From NCBI GenBank assembly GCA_017450485.1, contig JAFSTN010000028.1, positions 62,001 through 126,000 of the forward strand: a stretch of 64,000 nt of DNA. The letters are read 5' to 3'. Position numbers and translations under genes: made by a program. Shown here piece after piece: positions 52,905-61,399 of this stretch. This DNA is from Lachnospiraceae bacterium (GTDB lineage Bacteria; Bacillota; Clostridia; Lachnospirales; Lachnospiraceae). The notes below the pieces were generated by a model. It saw nothing but the letters and a program-made list of their open reading frames with translations, ran no database searches and was not told where the DNA came from. Numbering within the stretch: the stretch's first letter is position 1; every line of letters begins with the position of its first letter.

Positions 52905-53426
52905 GTGTTTCTTTGTCTCGTTATACTCTCATTCGCTGCGATATGCGATGTGTATAGCGGGCGTATCCCGAGGGAGCTTACCGGCTTCGGGATGCTGTTA
53001 TCTCAGGCGTGGCTGGTTTACCACGCATCGGTCAGAGAGGGGCTGACGGCACTGATCTGCAGTGTGGGGCTTCTGATGATCCTTTACCCGCTGTTCATGA
53101 TAGGAACTCTGGGGGCCGGGGACATCAAACTGATCATGATACTGCCCGCATATATGACCTTTACCGATGCACTGTATTCAGTATTTCTGTCCTTTGTCGC
53201 CGGGGCATGTATCGGACTGGTCAGGATGATAGCCACAGGTACGTTGATCGGACGGTTGAGAGTCATGAAATCGTATATAGAGGCCGTATCGAAAGCAGGG
53301 AAACTGCTTATGTATGACTTTCCGGCTTCAGTGACAGGAGATGGATTTAAGCAGCATCAGATCCACTTCACTATACCGATCCTTATCGGAACGGTAATGA
53401 GTTCAGGAGGTTATTTCAGACTATGA
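52905..53426 (+). CDS. tadV: Prepilin peptidase, A24 family, first copy (TadV/CpaA-like)
   Basis: 173 residues from GTG 52905, 6 nt behind GAGAGGA; the in-frame TTG 52890 lies before that ribosome site. The membrane aspartates of the family are in ICDVYSGRIPREL and GTLGAGDIKLIMILP (the G-x-G-D motif). About five membrane segments. It cleaves the leader of Flp pilin and probably of the TadE-like pseudopilins at the inner membrane face. First gene of the pilus operon, overlapping the next by 4 nt. A second, different peptidase lies at 60517. Confidence 0.88.
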   Translation: MFLCLVILSFAAICDVYSGRIPRELTGFGMLLSQAWLVYHASVREGLTALICSVGLLMILYPLFMIGTLGAGDIKLIMILPAYMTFTDALYSVFLSFVAGACIGLVRMIATGTLIGRLRVMKSYIEAVSKAGKLLMYDFPASVTGDGFKQHQIHFTIPILIGTVMSSGGYFRL

Positions 53427-54433
53427 ATGAAAAGACGATTGCTGTATGTGATCTTGATCCCAACTACGCGCTGAATCTGAGCGGTGCTCTGGATCAGGCA
53501 CTGTATGGACATTTCAATATATCGACGTTTACCAGCAGTTCGGCGTTATGTGAATATTTGGCGGCGCATGATGTCGATACCGCGATCATCAGTGAATCAG
53601 CTTATGATTCCGATCTTTTGCAGGCGCTTCCGGTGACTCTTATACTGCTGAGGGAAAATCCGGACTTCGTAGAGGAGAGGGCGATACTGATCAACAGGTT
53701 TCAAAGTCGTGAAGAGCTTATGGAATCGGTGCTTAAGGTTCTTCCGGAGAATGTGCACAATTCTTCCGAAATGCGGCTTCGTACCTCCAGGTGGAAGGTC
53801 ATAGGTATCTATTCTCCGATACGAAGATGTCTGCAGACCAGCTTTTCGCTGGCTTTGGGTCAGATGCTGGGGGCAGAACACAAAACACTCTATATGAACT
53901 TCGAGAATTATTCGGGGTTCTCCGGGTGGTTCAATATGGAATTCAAAAACAACATAACGGATCTGCTTTATTATTTCGACTGCGAAAGAGAAAAGCTTAC
54001 ACTTCGGATCTCGCTTCTGGTACATCGCATCGGGGACCTGGATATACTGCCGCCTGCCGGCTCCTGCTATGAAACCTATGACCGGAACGGGCAAAGATGG
54101 GTAGAGCTTATGAAGGAGATGGAGAAAGCAACAGATTATGAGTACCTGATCCTGGACCTGACCGATTCGATGAGCGGAGTTTTGGAGGTTTTGGAGTATT
54201 GTGACCGGATATACACACTGGTCAGAGATGATGCGGTTTCATCTGCCAAACTGACACAGTATGAACAATGGATGGTAGAGCACTCCAGAGCGGACATAGT
54301 AGGCAAGACATTGAAGTTTAAACTGCCTGAAATGACGGATATTCCAACCAGACCGGATATGCTCACGCACAGTGAACTGGCAGGATATGTAAGAGCGGTG
54401 ATCAACGATGACGTGTATGGATCGGAAAACTGA
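53423..54433 (+). CDS. tadZ: TadZ/CpaE-like pilus protein with degenerate P-loop
   Basis: 336 residues. An N-terminal receiver-like part (1-110) begins IAVCDLDPNYALNLSGAL. The second part is a MinD/ParA-like fold: KVIGIYSPIRRCLQTSFSLA occupies the Walker A place (residues 131-140), with YLILDLTDSMSGVLEVLEYCD as the later strand. The nucleotide-binding lysine and glycine are absent: glutamine 138 stands where K-T/S is expected. The position between prepilin peptidase and TadA matches TadZ, which localises the pilus machine. ATP hydrolysis seems unlikely in this form. It overlaps the TadA gene by up to 26 nt. Confidence 0.75.
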   Translation: MNEKTIAVCDLDPNYALNLSGALDQALYGHFNISTFTSSSALCEYLAAHDVDTAIISESAYDSDLLQALPVTLILLRENPDFVEERAILINRFQSREELMESVLKVLPENVHNSSEMRLRTSRWKVIGIYSPIRRCLQTSFSLALGQMLGAEHKTLYMNFENYSGFSGWFNMEFKNNITDLLYYFDCEREKLTLRISLLVHRIGDLDILPPAGSCYETYDRNGQRWVELMKEMEKATDYEYLILDLTDSMSGVLEVLEYCDRIYTLVRDDAVSSAKLTQYEQWMVEHSRADIVGKTLKFKLPEMTDIPTRPDMLTHSELAGYVRAVINDDVYGSEN

Positions 54434-55658
54434 AGACAACGACATGATACAGCTGAAAAAGGAACTGCAATCAGCCCTGATAGATCGGATCGACTATTCA
54501 AAGGATACCACCGATGAGGAACTGTACGAACTGATCGACGGGATGATCATAGCGGATCAGAGGGTTCGCAGACTGGCAGTGTCAGACAGGGAACAGTTAC
54601 GAAAGAAGCTGTTCCACGCCTTAAGGAAGCTGGATATTCTCCAGGAGCTGGTTGATGACTCGACAGTCACGGAGATCATGATCAACGGGCCGGATACGAT
54701 CTTCATCGAAAAATCGGGAAGACTCATGAGATATCCGATGCAGTTCGAAAGCCGGGAGAAGCTTGAGGATGTCATCCAGCAGATCGTATCAGGATGCAAC
54801 AGAGTGGTCAACGAAGCAAATCCCATAGTGGATGCGAGGCTGGAAAACGGATCCCGGGTCAATATAGTTCTGGCTCCGGTGGCTCTAAACGGTCCGATAG
54901 TTACGATCCGCAGATTTCCGGATAAGCCCATCTCCATGGATGATCTGATCAGATTCGGGTCGCTTGGCGGAGATATAGCCGGGGAACTCGCCGATCTCGT
55001 CAGAGCCAGGTACAACATCTTCATAAGCGGCGGAACGGGCTCGGGTAAAACCACTTTTCTGAATGCCCTATCGGCGTATATCCCGCGAGATGAGCGAATC
55101 ATCACGATCGAGGATAATGCGGAATTGCAGATATTGGGCCTGCCCAACCTGGTGAAGCTGGAAACAAGAAATGCAAATGTGGAAGGGTGCCGTGAAATCT
55201 CGATAAGAGACCTGATCAAATCCAGCCTGCGCATGCGTCCCGACAGAGTCATAGTAGGCGAGGTCAGAGGCGGTGAAGCATTCGATATGATGCAGGCTAT
55301 GAACACGGGACATGACGGTTCTATGTCCACAGGACATGCCAACAGCTGCAAGGATATGCTGTCGCGACTGGAAAACATGATCCTTATGGGCATGGAACTC
55401 CCGCTGAGCGCGATCAGAAGACAGATAGCTTCCGGCATAGATGTAGTAGTACACCTCGGAAGGCTCAGAGACAGATCGCGCAGGGTATTGGAAATCACGG
55501 AAATCATAGACAACGGAACAGATGAAATAGGAAGGAATATCTTATACAGATTCAAGGAGACCGGAGTTAATGAACAGGGAAGGATCATCGGAGAACTCTT
55601 TAAAGAAAACGAACTTATCTGCAGGGATAAGCTCTATTCTGCAGGCATATACCGGTGA
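54408..55658 (+). CDS. tadA: Tad pilus ATPase (CpaF/TadA, type II/IV secretion ATPase)
   Basis: 416 residues. The N-terminal 130 residues are helical. STVTEIMINGPDTIFIEKSG opens the PilT-like N domain. The core has Walker A SGGTGSGKTTFLNAL, the Asp box ITIEDNAEL, Walker B DRVIVGEVRGGEA and the His box GSMSTGHANS. It powers pilus extension, and perhaps retraction, at the cytoplasmic face. Possible starts are ATG 54408, 54417 and 54444, none with a strong ribosome site, which suggests coupling to the overlapping TadZ gene. Unrelated to the tRNA deaminase of the same symbol at 23411. Confidence 0.93.
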   Translation: MTCMDRKTEDNDMIQLKKELQSALIDRIDYSKDTTDEELYELIDGMIIADQRVRRLAVSDREQLRKKLFHALRKLDILQELVDDSTVTEIMINGPDTIFIEKSGRLMRYPMQFESREKLEDVIQQIVSGCNRVVNEANPIVDARLENGSRVNIVLAPVALNGPIVTIRRFPDKPISMDDLIRFGSLGGDIAGELADLVRARYNIFISGGTGSGKTTFLNALSAYIPRDERIITIEDNAELQILGLPNLVKLETRNANVEGCREISIRDLIKSSLRMRPDRVIVGEVRGGEAFDMMQAMNTGHDGSMSTGHANSCKDMLSRLENMILMGMELPLSAIRRQIASGIDVVVHLGRLRDRSRRVLEITEIIDNGTDEIGRNILYRFKETGVNEQGRIIGELFKENELICRDKLYSAGIYR

Positions 55659-56406
55659 AGAGAAAAAGATTGATTACAAAAACTACAGATTCACCGCATC
55701 TGAGTTTGTACTGAACCTTCTTATAGGTCTGATACTGGCTTGGGCTATAGGACATTTTTTCTATGATTCATATATCGTATCGGCATTGGCTGCGATGTTT
55801 ATTCCTGTATTTCTCAGATACAGGAGGAAAGAATACGGCCGGAGAAGACGCAGTGAACTGGGGCTGCAGTTTAAAGACGCAGTATCTTCGATCTCCGCAA
55901 ATCAAAAGGCGGGATATTCCATTGAAAACGCCTTCAGGGAGGCATGGCGGGATATGACGCTTCTGTATGGAAGCAGAGGGATCATAGTCAGAGAGCTGGA
56001 TCATATCCGTCGCGGCCTGGACAACAATCTTGTTCTGGAACAGATGTTGCTTGATCTGGGAGCGCGCAGCGGAGTTGATGATATCAGACAGTTCGGAGAG
56101 GTTTTTGCCATCGCCAAGAGAAGTGGCGGTAACCTCACCGAAACCATAGAGATGACCGCGGGAATGATAGATCAAAAGGCTGATGTTGAGCAGGAGATAG
56201 CGGTGATGATCAGTTCAAGAAGAATGGAATCCAATGTGATGAGTCTGGTTCCTTTTTTCATGATCCTGTATATGGATATCTCATCAGCTGGGTTTTTTGA
56301 TGATCTGTATCATAACGTGGCCGGCATATCAATTATGACGGTTTGCCTGGCCATATATGTTTCGGCGTATCTGATCTCTCAGAGATTGGTGGATATACGC
56401 ATTTGA
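55570..56406 (+). CDS. tadB: Pilus inner-membrane platform protein TadB (T2SS F family)
   Basis: 278 residues. Membrane segments at about 48-80 and at 228-270 enclose a cytoplasmic F domain with LQFKDAVSSISANQKAGYSIENAF and FGEVFAIAKRSGGNLTETIE, conserved in TadB. ATG 55570 gives an 89-nt overlap with tadA, long for this operon. Downstream of it the frame has no ATG, GTG or TTG before the conserved part, so either the overlap is real or a rare start codon is used. TadB and TadC form the platform on which the ATPase assembles the pilus. Confidence 0.88.
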   Translation: MNREGSSENSLKKTNLSAGISSILQAYTGEEKKIDYKNYRFTASEFVLNLLIGLILAWAIGHFFYDSYIVSALAAMFIPVFLRYRRKEYGRRRRSELGLQFKDAVSSISANQKAGYSIENAFREAWRDMTLLYGSRGIIVRELDHIRRGLDNNLVLEQMLLDLGARSGVDDIRQFGEVFAIAKRSGGNLTETIEMTAGMIDQKADVEQEIAVMISSRRMESNVMSLVPFFMILYMDISSAGFFDDLYHNVAGISIMTVCLAIYVSAYLISQRLVDIRI

Positions 56407-56429
56407 ATCGGAAAGTTAGGAGAAGAGAG

Positions 56430-57926
56430 ATGAGTCTTATTTACATCTTGCTCTTAGCCACTTTAATAATAGTTTGGCTGCGTGCAAAGGTATCAAAGGT
56501 GAATGTTCCGCCGGTAGAAACAGGCTATTCGAGGGCTTTTCTGGCCCCAGCCGTTCTGATCTACATGTGGTGGAAGAGGGTACTCAGCCAAAAGAATACT
56601 GGGCGTTCGGTAGTGGCGGGGAAGAGTATAAGGAATCGGAAACTTCTGACTAACTTGCAGACACTGTATCCCGGTGATACGCCGGACCGGAGGCTGGATA
56701 CGTACCGTATAGAGATCATCTCGACTGTCATGTTGATAATGGGTGTTGGATGCATGATATGTCTGGCGGTATCGTGGATGTCCGCCGATCAGCGGGTTCT
56801 TCAGGACGGAGACGTTATCTACAGGAGTACATACGGCGGTATGAATGTAGACGCGGATCTGTCCGCCGGGGTTGCAGTGGATGATTCGTATGATGAATAT
56901 CCCATGCAGATCAGTGTTCCCGCACAGGTATATTCACGGGAACAGGCGGACAGGTTGTTTAATGAGCTGTCTCCGAAGGTTGACGTCTTGCTGCTGGGAA
57001 ATAATGACCGACCGGATCATATTCTGTACCCGGTAGATCTGATAAAAAACGTAGACGGTTATCCGTTTTCGATCAGCTGGACCAGCAGTGATTATGAACT
57101 TCTGGATTATGACGGGGTGATCCATAATGAAGAGCTTACAGAACCAAGGATAGTCACTGTGACCGGGGATTGTTCATATAGAAAGGATCATTGGTATATA
57201 GTCAGGGATCTCCGGATATGTCCGCAGGAGCTTACAGCAGAGGAGTCCATCGCCGAGGAGCTGGCCGAAGCGGTAGCTGCCGCAGATAAGGAGAGTGAGT
57301 CCTCAGACAGACTCACGCTGCCGACAGCGTTTTCCTTTGGAACGGTTACCTGGGAAGAAGAGATTGATGACATGAGTCCGCTGATATTAATGGGAGTTAT
57401 TATGGTCTGCATCATACTGATCCCCTTTAAGGAATCCGAGATCAACAGCCGGCTTAAGGTCAGATCCCGGGAACTTCTCATTGAGTATCCCGCATTTGTA
57501 TCGCAGCTCACGCTGTATTTGGGTGCCGGGATGAGTGTCAGGAACTGTCTTCTCAGACTGGGTAAGAAGGCGGGAAGCATTGAATCCGGAAACAGGTCAT
57601 ATCTGGATAAGGAGCTTCTGATCGCGGCACATGAGCTGGAAGTGGGGATCTCCGAATCCGAGGTGATCGAGCACTTTTCGAAGCGTTGCGGAACACGTGA
57701 ATATATGCGGTTCGGAGCATTGCTCATACAGAACATGAAAAAAGGAAGTACGGATCTCATGGCAATGCTTAAGGAGGAATCGGAGGATGCTTTTGCACTT
57801 CGAAAGAATGAAGCCCGTAAGCTGGGGGAAGAAGCTTCGACCAAGATGCTTCTTCCGATGGTAATGATGCTGACGGTGGTCATGATAATAATCATGGTAC
57901 CTGCATATATGTCTTTTTCATCATAA
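56430..57926 (+). CDS. tadC: Pilus platform protein TadC with large outer Ig-like insertion
   Basis: 498 residues from ATG 56430 behind AGGAG. A T2SS F domain fills the last 165 residues (LLIEYPAFVSQLTLYLGAGMS, then LGEEASTKMLLPMVMML). Ahead of it is an unusual N-terminal half: a membrane segment at the start, another at about 96-118, and some 200 outer residues to the next segment at about 328. That outer part contains SREQADRLFNELSPKV and a strand-rich stretch, SISWTSSDYELLDYDGVI followed by VTVTGDCSY, like an atrophied bacterial Ig repeat. Classical TadC lacks such a domain. It may contact the wall or the pilus. Confidence 0.82.
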   Translation: MSLIYILLLATLIIVWLRAKVSKVNVPPVETGYSRAFLAPAVLIYMWWKRVLSQKNTGRSVVAGKSIRNRKLLTNLQTLYPGDTPDRRLDTYRIEIISTVMLIMGVGCMICLAVSWMSADQRVLQDGDVIYRSTYGGMNVDADLSAGVAVDDSYDEYPMQISVPAQVYSREQADRLFNELSPKVDVLLLGNNDRPDHILYPVDLIKNVDGYPFSISWTSSDYELLDYDGVIHNEELTEPRIVTVTGDCSYRKDHWYIVRDLRICPQELTAEESIAEELAEAVAAADKESESSDRLTLPTAFSFGTVTWEEEIDDMSPLILMGVIMVCIILIPFKESEINSRLKVRSRELLIEYPAFVSQLTLYLGAGMSVRNCLLRLGKKAGSIESGNRSYLDKELLIAAHELEVGISESEVIEHFSKRCGTREYMRFGALLIQNMKKGSTDLMAMLKEESEDAFALRKNEARKLGEEASTKMLLPMVMMLTVVMIIIMVPAYMSFSS

Positions 57927-57940
57927 AAAGGAGGTTAATT

Positions 57941-58180
57941 ATGAAAGAAAGGATCAAAAACACAATTCAAAAGATCAGGGAAAGGATAAGGGACGGATTA
58001 TCCGGTCTCTATGGACCGGATGAGCTGGCAGCTATGGAGGATGGAATGGGAACGGTTGAGGTCATTCTTATTATCGTTGTGTTGATCGGGCTGGTTCTTA
58101 TATTCAAAAAGCAGATCAGAGCCATTGTCGAATCGATCATGAACAAGATCTCATCTGATTCCGATGCGGTTATGTCATGA
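57941..58180 (+). CDS. flp: Flp-family type IVb pilin
   Basis: 79 residues, start behind AAAGGAGG. A charged N-terminal leader of about 35 residues ends near EDGMGTVEVILIIVVLIGLVL, where glycine before a Thr-Val-Glu start is the prepilin-peptidase site; the glutamate five residues on is typical of pilins. A hydrophobic helix and a short polar tail follow. The leader is longer than in proteobacterial Flp but usual for the Clostridia Flp1-like group. It is the likely major subunit of the pilus. It overlaps the next gene by 4 nt. Confidence 0.9.
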   Translation: MKERIKNTIQKIRERIRDGLSGLYGPDELAAMEDGMGTVEVILIIVVLIGLVLIFKKQIRAIVESIMNKISSDSDAVMS

Positions 58181-59604
58181 GACGCGGTTACCTGACGGTA
58201 TATCTTTCGCTGACATTGGCTGTTCTGTTGTCATTGATCCTCACACTTGTTGAGGGTGCGAGGATCAATGCGACCAGGTTAAGTGCCCTATGTGCGGCGG
58301 ATGTCGGTATTAATTCCGTTTTATCCGAATTCAATAAGGAACTGTTTGAGCAGTATGATCTGCTGTTTGTGGATACAACTTACTGTGGCGGCGCAGGTGG
58401 GATAGAAGCCGTGAGAGCCAGGTTGGCACATTATCTGCTCCAGAATCTGGATGAATCCACGCCGGCGTTTTCCAGAAATCTGCTTAAGATGAAGCTGGTG
58501 AGTGCAGACATTTTGGAGTATGCACTGGCAACTGATAATAATGCGGAAGCGGTTCTGAGGCAAGTGGCGGATTATATGGATACTACCCTGAAGGGAGTAT
58601 TGATAAGCGGTATAGACGATCTGACTGCGGATATGGCCGGGGGAGGATTTGAATATGATACCGAGGGTCGCAGAAGTGAAGTACAGGCAGAGATCGATTC
58701 CATAGGGCTGCCTGAATATGCAAATGAAAACGGCGAAATTGAAGAGATTCCGCTCAATAATCCGGCAGATAATGTGGAGTCCATCAGAAACGCAGGGATA
58801 CTTGGCCTGGTTTTGGATGATACATCGTCCATATCCCGCGCCAAAACGGAGTTATCGGCATACCTGTCACACAGATCATTGATCTCAGGGTATGGGATCA
58901 GCGAAGAGGAGCGGAGTATGGGACGCAGGGCAGGTCCGCTCACATATGATGAGTATCTGTTTAATAAGTGCGGGTACTATAAGAATCCAAAAGAAGGATC
59001 CCTTCTGTCATATGAGATTGAATATGTGATCAAGGGGAATGATTCCGACTGGGATAATCTCGAAGCGGTGTGCAGAACACTTTCGCTATGGCGGGAGGGA
59101 GCCAATTTTACATACCTGTGTACGGATGTCTCCAAAATAGAAGAAGCGGAAGCGATGGCGCTGTCATTGGCAGCGGTGATCATGATGCCTGAGTTGGCGG
59201 AGCCTGTCAAATGGGCGATCCTGCTGGCATGGGCGTATGTTGAAGCTTTGCAGGATGTAAGAATCCTTTTGGACGGAGACGGCGTTCCCGTAGTTAAGAC
59301 TGCGGATACATGGCACACACCCATTACCGGTCTGTTCCATCCCAAAAGTGTAATACACAGTTATCCGGGACAGGAAGGCGCAAAATACGGAGAGTATCTT
59401 AAGACGATGCTATTGATCACCGACTTTGGCGGAGTGCTGCCCAGATCTCTGGACATTATGGAAATGGATGTAAGACTGACACCCGGAAACGGGAATTTCA
59501 AAATGGATTATTGTATGCAAAGCTTTCTGGTTGATATAGTGACCGGATCCGGTCATGGGCATAATGCCGAAGTGATAAGGAGAAGCGGTTATTACTATGC
59601 ATAG
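58177..59604 (+). CDS. DUF5702 protein, large pseudopilin-like component
   Basis: 475 residues. It starts RRGYLTVYLSLTLAVLLSLILTLVEGARINATR, a pilin-like membrane helix with a glutamate near its end (given here as its first 20 residues RRGYLTVYLSLTLAVLLSLI). The large outer part is acidic and begins ADVGINSVLSEFNKELFEQYD, as in DUF5702 proteins, which occur only in Clostridia Tad loci as far as I know. It may be a tip or adaptor subunit. No cysteine cluster or enzyme motif is apparent. A 109-nt gap without coding content follows. Confidence 0.82.
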   Translation: MRRGYLTVYLSLTLAVLLSLILTLVEGARINATRLSALCAADVGINSVLSEFNKELFEQYDLLFVDTTYCGGAGGIEAVRARLAHYLLQNLDESTPAFSRNLLKMKLVSADILEYALATDNNAEAVLRQVADYMDTTLKGVLISGIDDLTADMAGGGFEYDTEGRRSEVQAEIDSIGLPEYANENGEIEEIPLNNPADNVESIRNAGILGLVLDDTSSISRAKTELSAYLSHRSLISGYGISEEERSMGRRAGPLTYDEYLFNKCGYYKNPKEGSLLSYEIEYVIKGNDSDWDNLEAVCRTLSLWREGANFTYLCTDVSKIEEAEAMALSLAAVIMMPELAEPVKWAILLAWAYVEALQDVRILLDGDGVPVVKTADTWHTPITGLFHPKSVIHSYPGQEGAKYGEYLKTMLLITDFGGVLPRSLDIMEMDVRLTPGNGNFKMDYCMQSFLVDIVTGSGHGHNAEVIRRSGYYYA

Positions 59605-59713
59605 ATGGGGCGGCATCCGATGAGGCTCTTCTGTGGAGGATCCTTTTTCCCGTAGTTAATGGTTTACTAAGCATGAGATTCGTTTATTCTCCGGACAAGG
59701 AAAGACGTAGGGG

Positions 59714-60541
59714 ATGGGATATGTGATTATGAACAGATCGAATAACAGGAGAGTTTCATCGGGTGCCGCAGGCTCCATGACGGTAGAAGCCGCATTGGTG
59801 GTTCCGTTTTTTATATTATGCGTACTCAATCTGCTTTTTGGGATACAGGTAGTAGAGACTTCCAGCAGGATAACGGCCGCGTTGCATGAGACCGGCAATG
59901 CGATATGCAGCTACGGATATGCCATTGAGCATGGTGCGGGTGAAGGTGTCCCTGCCGGGATCGGATCCACGGTATATGCGATATCGTCTGTAGCCGGCCA
60001 TCTGGGAGATACAATGGATCGCAGGGGCGGAATCACCGGCGGACGTGCCGGGCTCAGTTATCTGGGTTCGTCCGTGATGTCTGAGGGAGGCATAGTCAGA
60101 CTGTCAGTCACATATGGCCTTAAGTTCCCGGTAAAGATGGGAATCAGGACCTACAGGCTCGGAACATCATACTATGGCCATGCCTGGGTGGGATATGACG
60201 GAGCTGTCTGTTCATCATCCGATACCGAAGAAGATCCGATTGTGTATGTTACCAGAACCGGAACCGTATATCACAGGGATGTCAGCTGCAGATATCTGAA
60301 TCCCAGTACCCGAAGTGTATCGGCAGGTTCGGTCAGTAACCTGCGGAGTAAAGATGGGGAGATTTATCATGCCTGCGAGCTCTGCGGAGCGGGAGCCGGT
60401 ATTGGCAGCGTCTATATAACGGATTACGGTAACAGGTTTCACAGTGATCTGTATTGCTCCGGAATACGAAGGGATATACAGGCTATACACTTGTCCGAAG
60501 CAGGAGGGAGAGGAGCATGTTCGGTGTGTGGTGGCTGGTAG
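59714..60541 (+). CDS. TadE-like pseudopilin with C-terminal Cys/His repeats
   Basis: 275 residues from ATG 59714; ATG 59729 is also possible and neither has a textbook ribosome site. AAGSMTVEAALVVPFFILCV is the TadE-type leader cleavage site and helix. A Gly-rich outer region follows. The last 100 residues hold two copies of a motif: VYVTRTGTVYHRDVSCRYL with HACELCGAG, then VYITDYGNRFHSDLYCSGI with GACSVCGGW. Each copy has one H-x-x-x-x-C and one C-x-x-C, suggesting a zinc site or disulfides. The same short motif is found at the ends of various secreted Firmicutes proteins. Confidence 0.8.
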   Translation: MGYVIMNRSNNRRVSSGAAGSMTVEAALVVPFFILCVLNLLFGIQVVETSSRITAALHETGNAICSYGYAIEHGAGEGVPAGIGSTVYAISSVAGHLGDTMDRRGGITGGRAGLSYLGSSVMSEGGIVRLSVTYGLKFPVKMGIRTYRLGTSYYGHAWVGYDGAVCSSSDTEEDPIVYVTRTGTVYHRDVSCRYLNPSTRSVSAGSVSNLRSKDGEIYHACELCGAGAGIGSVYITDYGNRFHSDLYCSGIRRDIQAIHLSEAGGRGACSVCGGW

Positions 60542-60954
60542 TCGGAATATTGATATTTGCCGTATTGAGTGTATTTGATATCAAAAGCCGGCGGATTCCC
60601 ATATGCGGTTTTGTGATCGTATTTGTATATTCCGTACTGTCTTTGGTTTGTTTCAAGGAAAACGATCTTGTGTGGTCGGAGGTTCTGATGTCTGCGATCC
60701 CGGGGCTGGTATTGATGGGATTGTCTGTTATAACGGAAGGAAAGATCGGACTGGGAGATGGCATTCTCGTTGCCGAGATCGGGTTGGCTCTGGGAATTGA
60801 GAAGTGTGCATATATGTTGACAGGAGCACTGATACTGAGCTGCCTTTTTTCCGGAGGATTATTGGCATTTCGTAAGGCGGGATTGCACACCCGTATTCCG
60901 TTTGTGCCGTTTATTACAGCCGGTATGGGGGTGATCGCTTTTGTGTTTGCATAG
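60517..60954 (+). CDS. Prepilin peptidase, A24 family, second copy
   Basis: 145 residues from ATG 60517, behind a GGAGGGAGAGGA ribosome site; a longer frame from 60454 overlaps the previous gene too far. Membrane aspartates are in SVFDIKSRRIPICG and GKIGLGDGILVAEIG. It is shorter than the peptidase at 52905 and clearly different in sequence. Two peptidases in one Tad operon suggest a division of labour, for instance one for Flp and one for the TadE-like proteins that flank this gene. It overlaps the next gene by 14 nt. Confidence 0.85.
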   Translation: MFGVWWLVVGILIFAVLSVFDIKSRRIPICGFVIVFVYSVLSLVCFKENDLVWSEVLMSAIPGLVLMGLSVITEGKIGLGDGILVAEIGLALGIEKCAYMLTGALILSCLFSGGLLAFRKAGLHTRIPFVPFITAGMGVIAFVFA

Positions 60955-61399
60955 AAAGGGTTGTTATGGATATATGACGGTCGAGGCTTCATTTATAGTT
61001 CCGTGGGTGGTTTTTATTATAGTATGGATCATTTATCTGGGGTATTTCGAGTACGATCGGTGTCTGCTGTTTCAGGATAATTACATGCTGGCCAGTCAGG
61101 CCGGCTCGATCATCAAAACGAGAGAAGACCGTACGGAATGGCTGAATTCCCATATGCGGGGACAGTATGGAAACAAGTACATGGGTACCGGCAGTGTAGA
61201 TGCAACGGGAGAAGTGACAGGGACACAGGTTAGAGTGAGATCATCTCTTACGGTCAGGCATCCGCTGGTTTACCATGCCGGGATGATACCTTCATCCAAC
61301 TGGCATATATCGGATGAAGTACATGTGGATTACTATTCATTTACCAAAAGGATCCGATTGTTCAGATCCGCAGGAAGGGTATTAGACGGAGGTTCGTGA
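60941..61399 (+). CDS. TadE-like pseudopilin, second copy
   Basis: 152 residues if the GTG at 60941 is used, which has GGGGGTG 8 nt upstream; ATG 60974 inside the conserved start is too late. CYGYMTVEASFIVPWVVFII is the cleavage site and pilin helix, with glutamate at +5-like position. The outer part of about 110 residues is polar without cysteines, ending in a basic tail. It is probably a minor pilin or a membrane adaptor of the machine. It overlaps the FHA gene stop-to-start. Confidence 0.8.
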   Translation: MCLHRKGCYGYMTVEASFIVPWVVFIIVWIIYLGYFEYDRCLLFQDNYMLASQAGSIIKTREDRTEWLNSHMRGQYGNKYMGTGSVDATGEVTGTQVRVRSSLTVRHPLVYHAGMIPSSNWHISDEVHVDYYSFTKRIRLFRSAGRVLDGGS

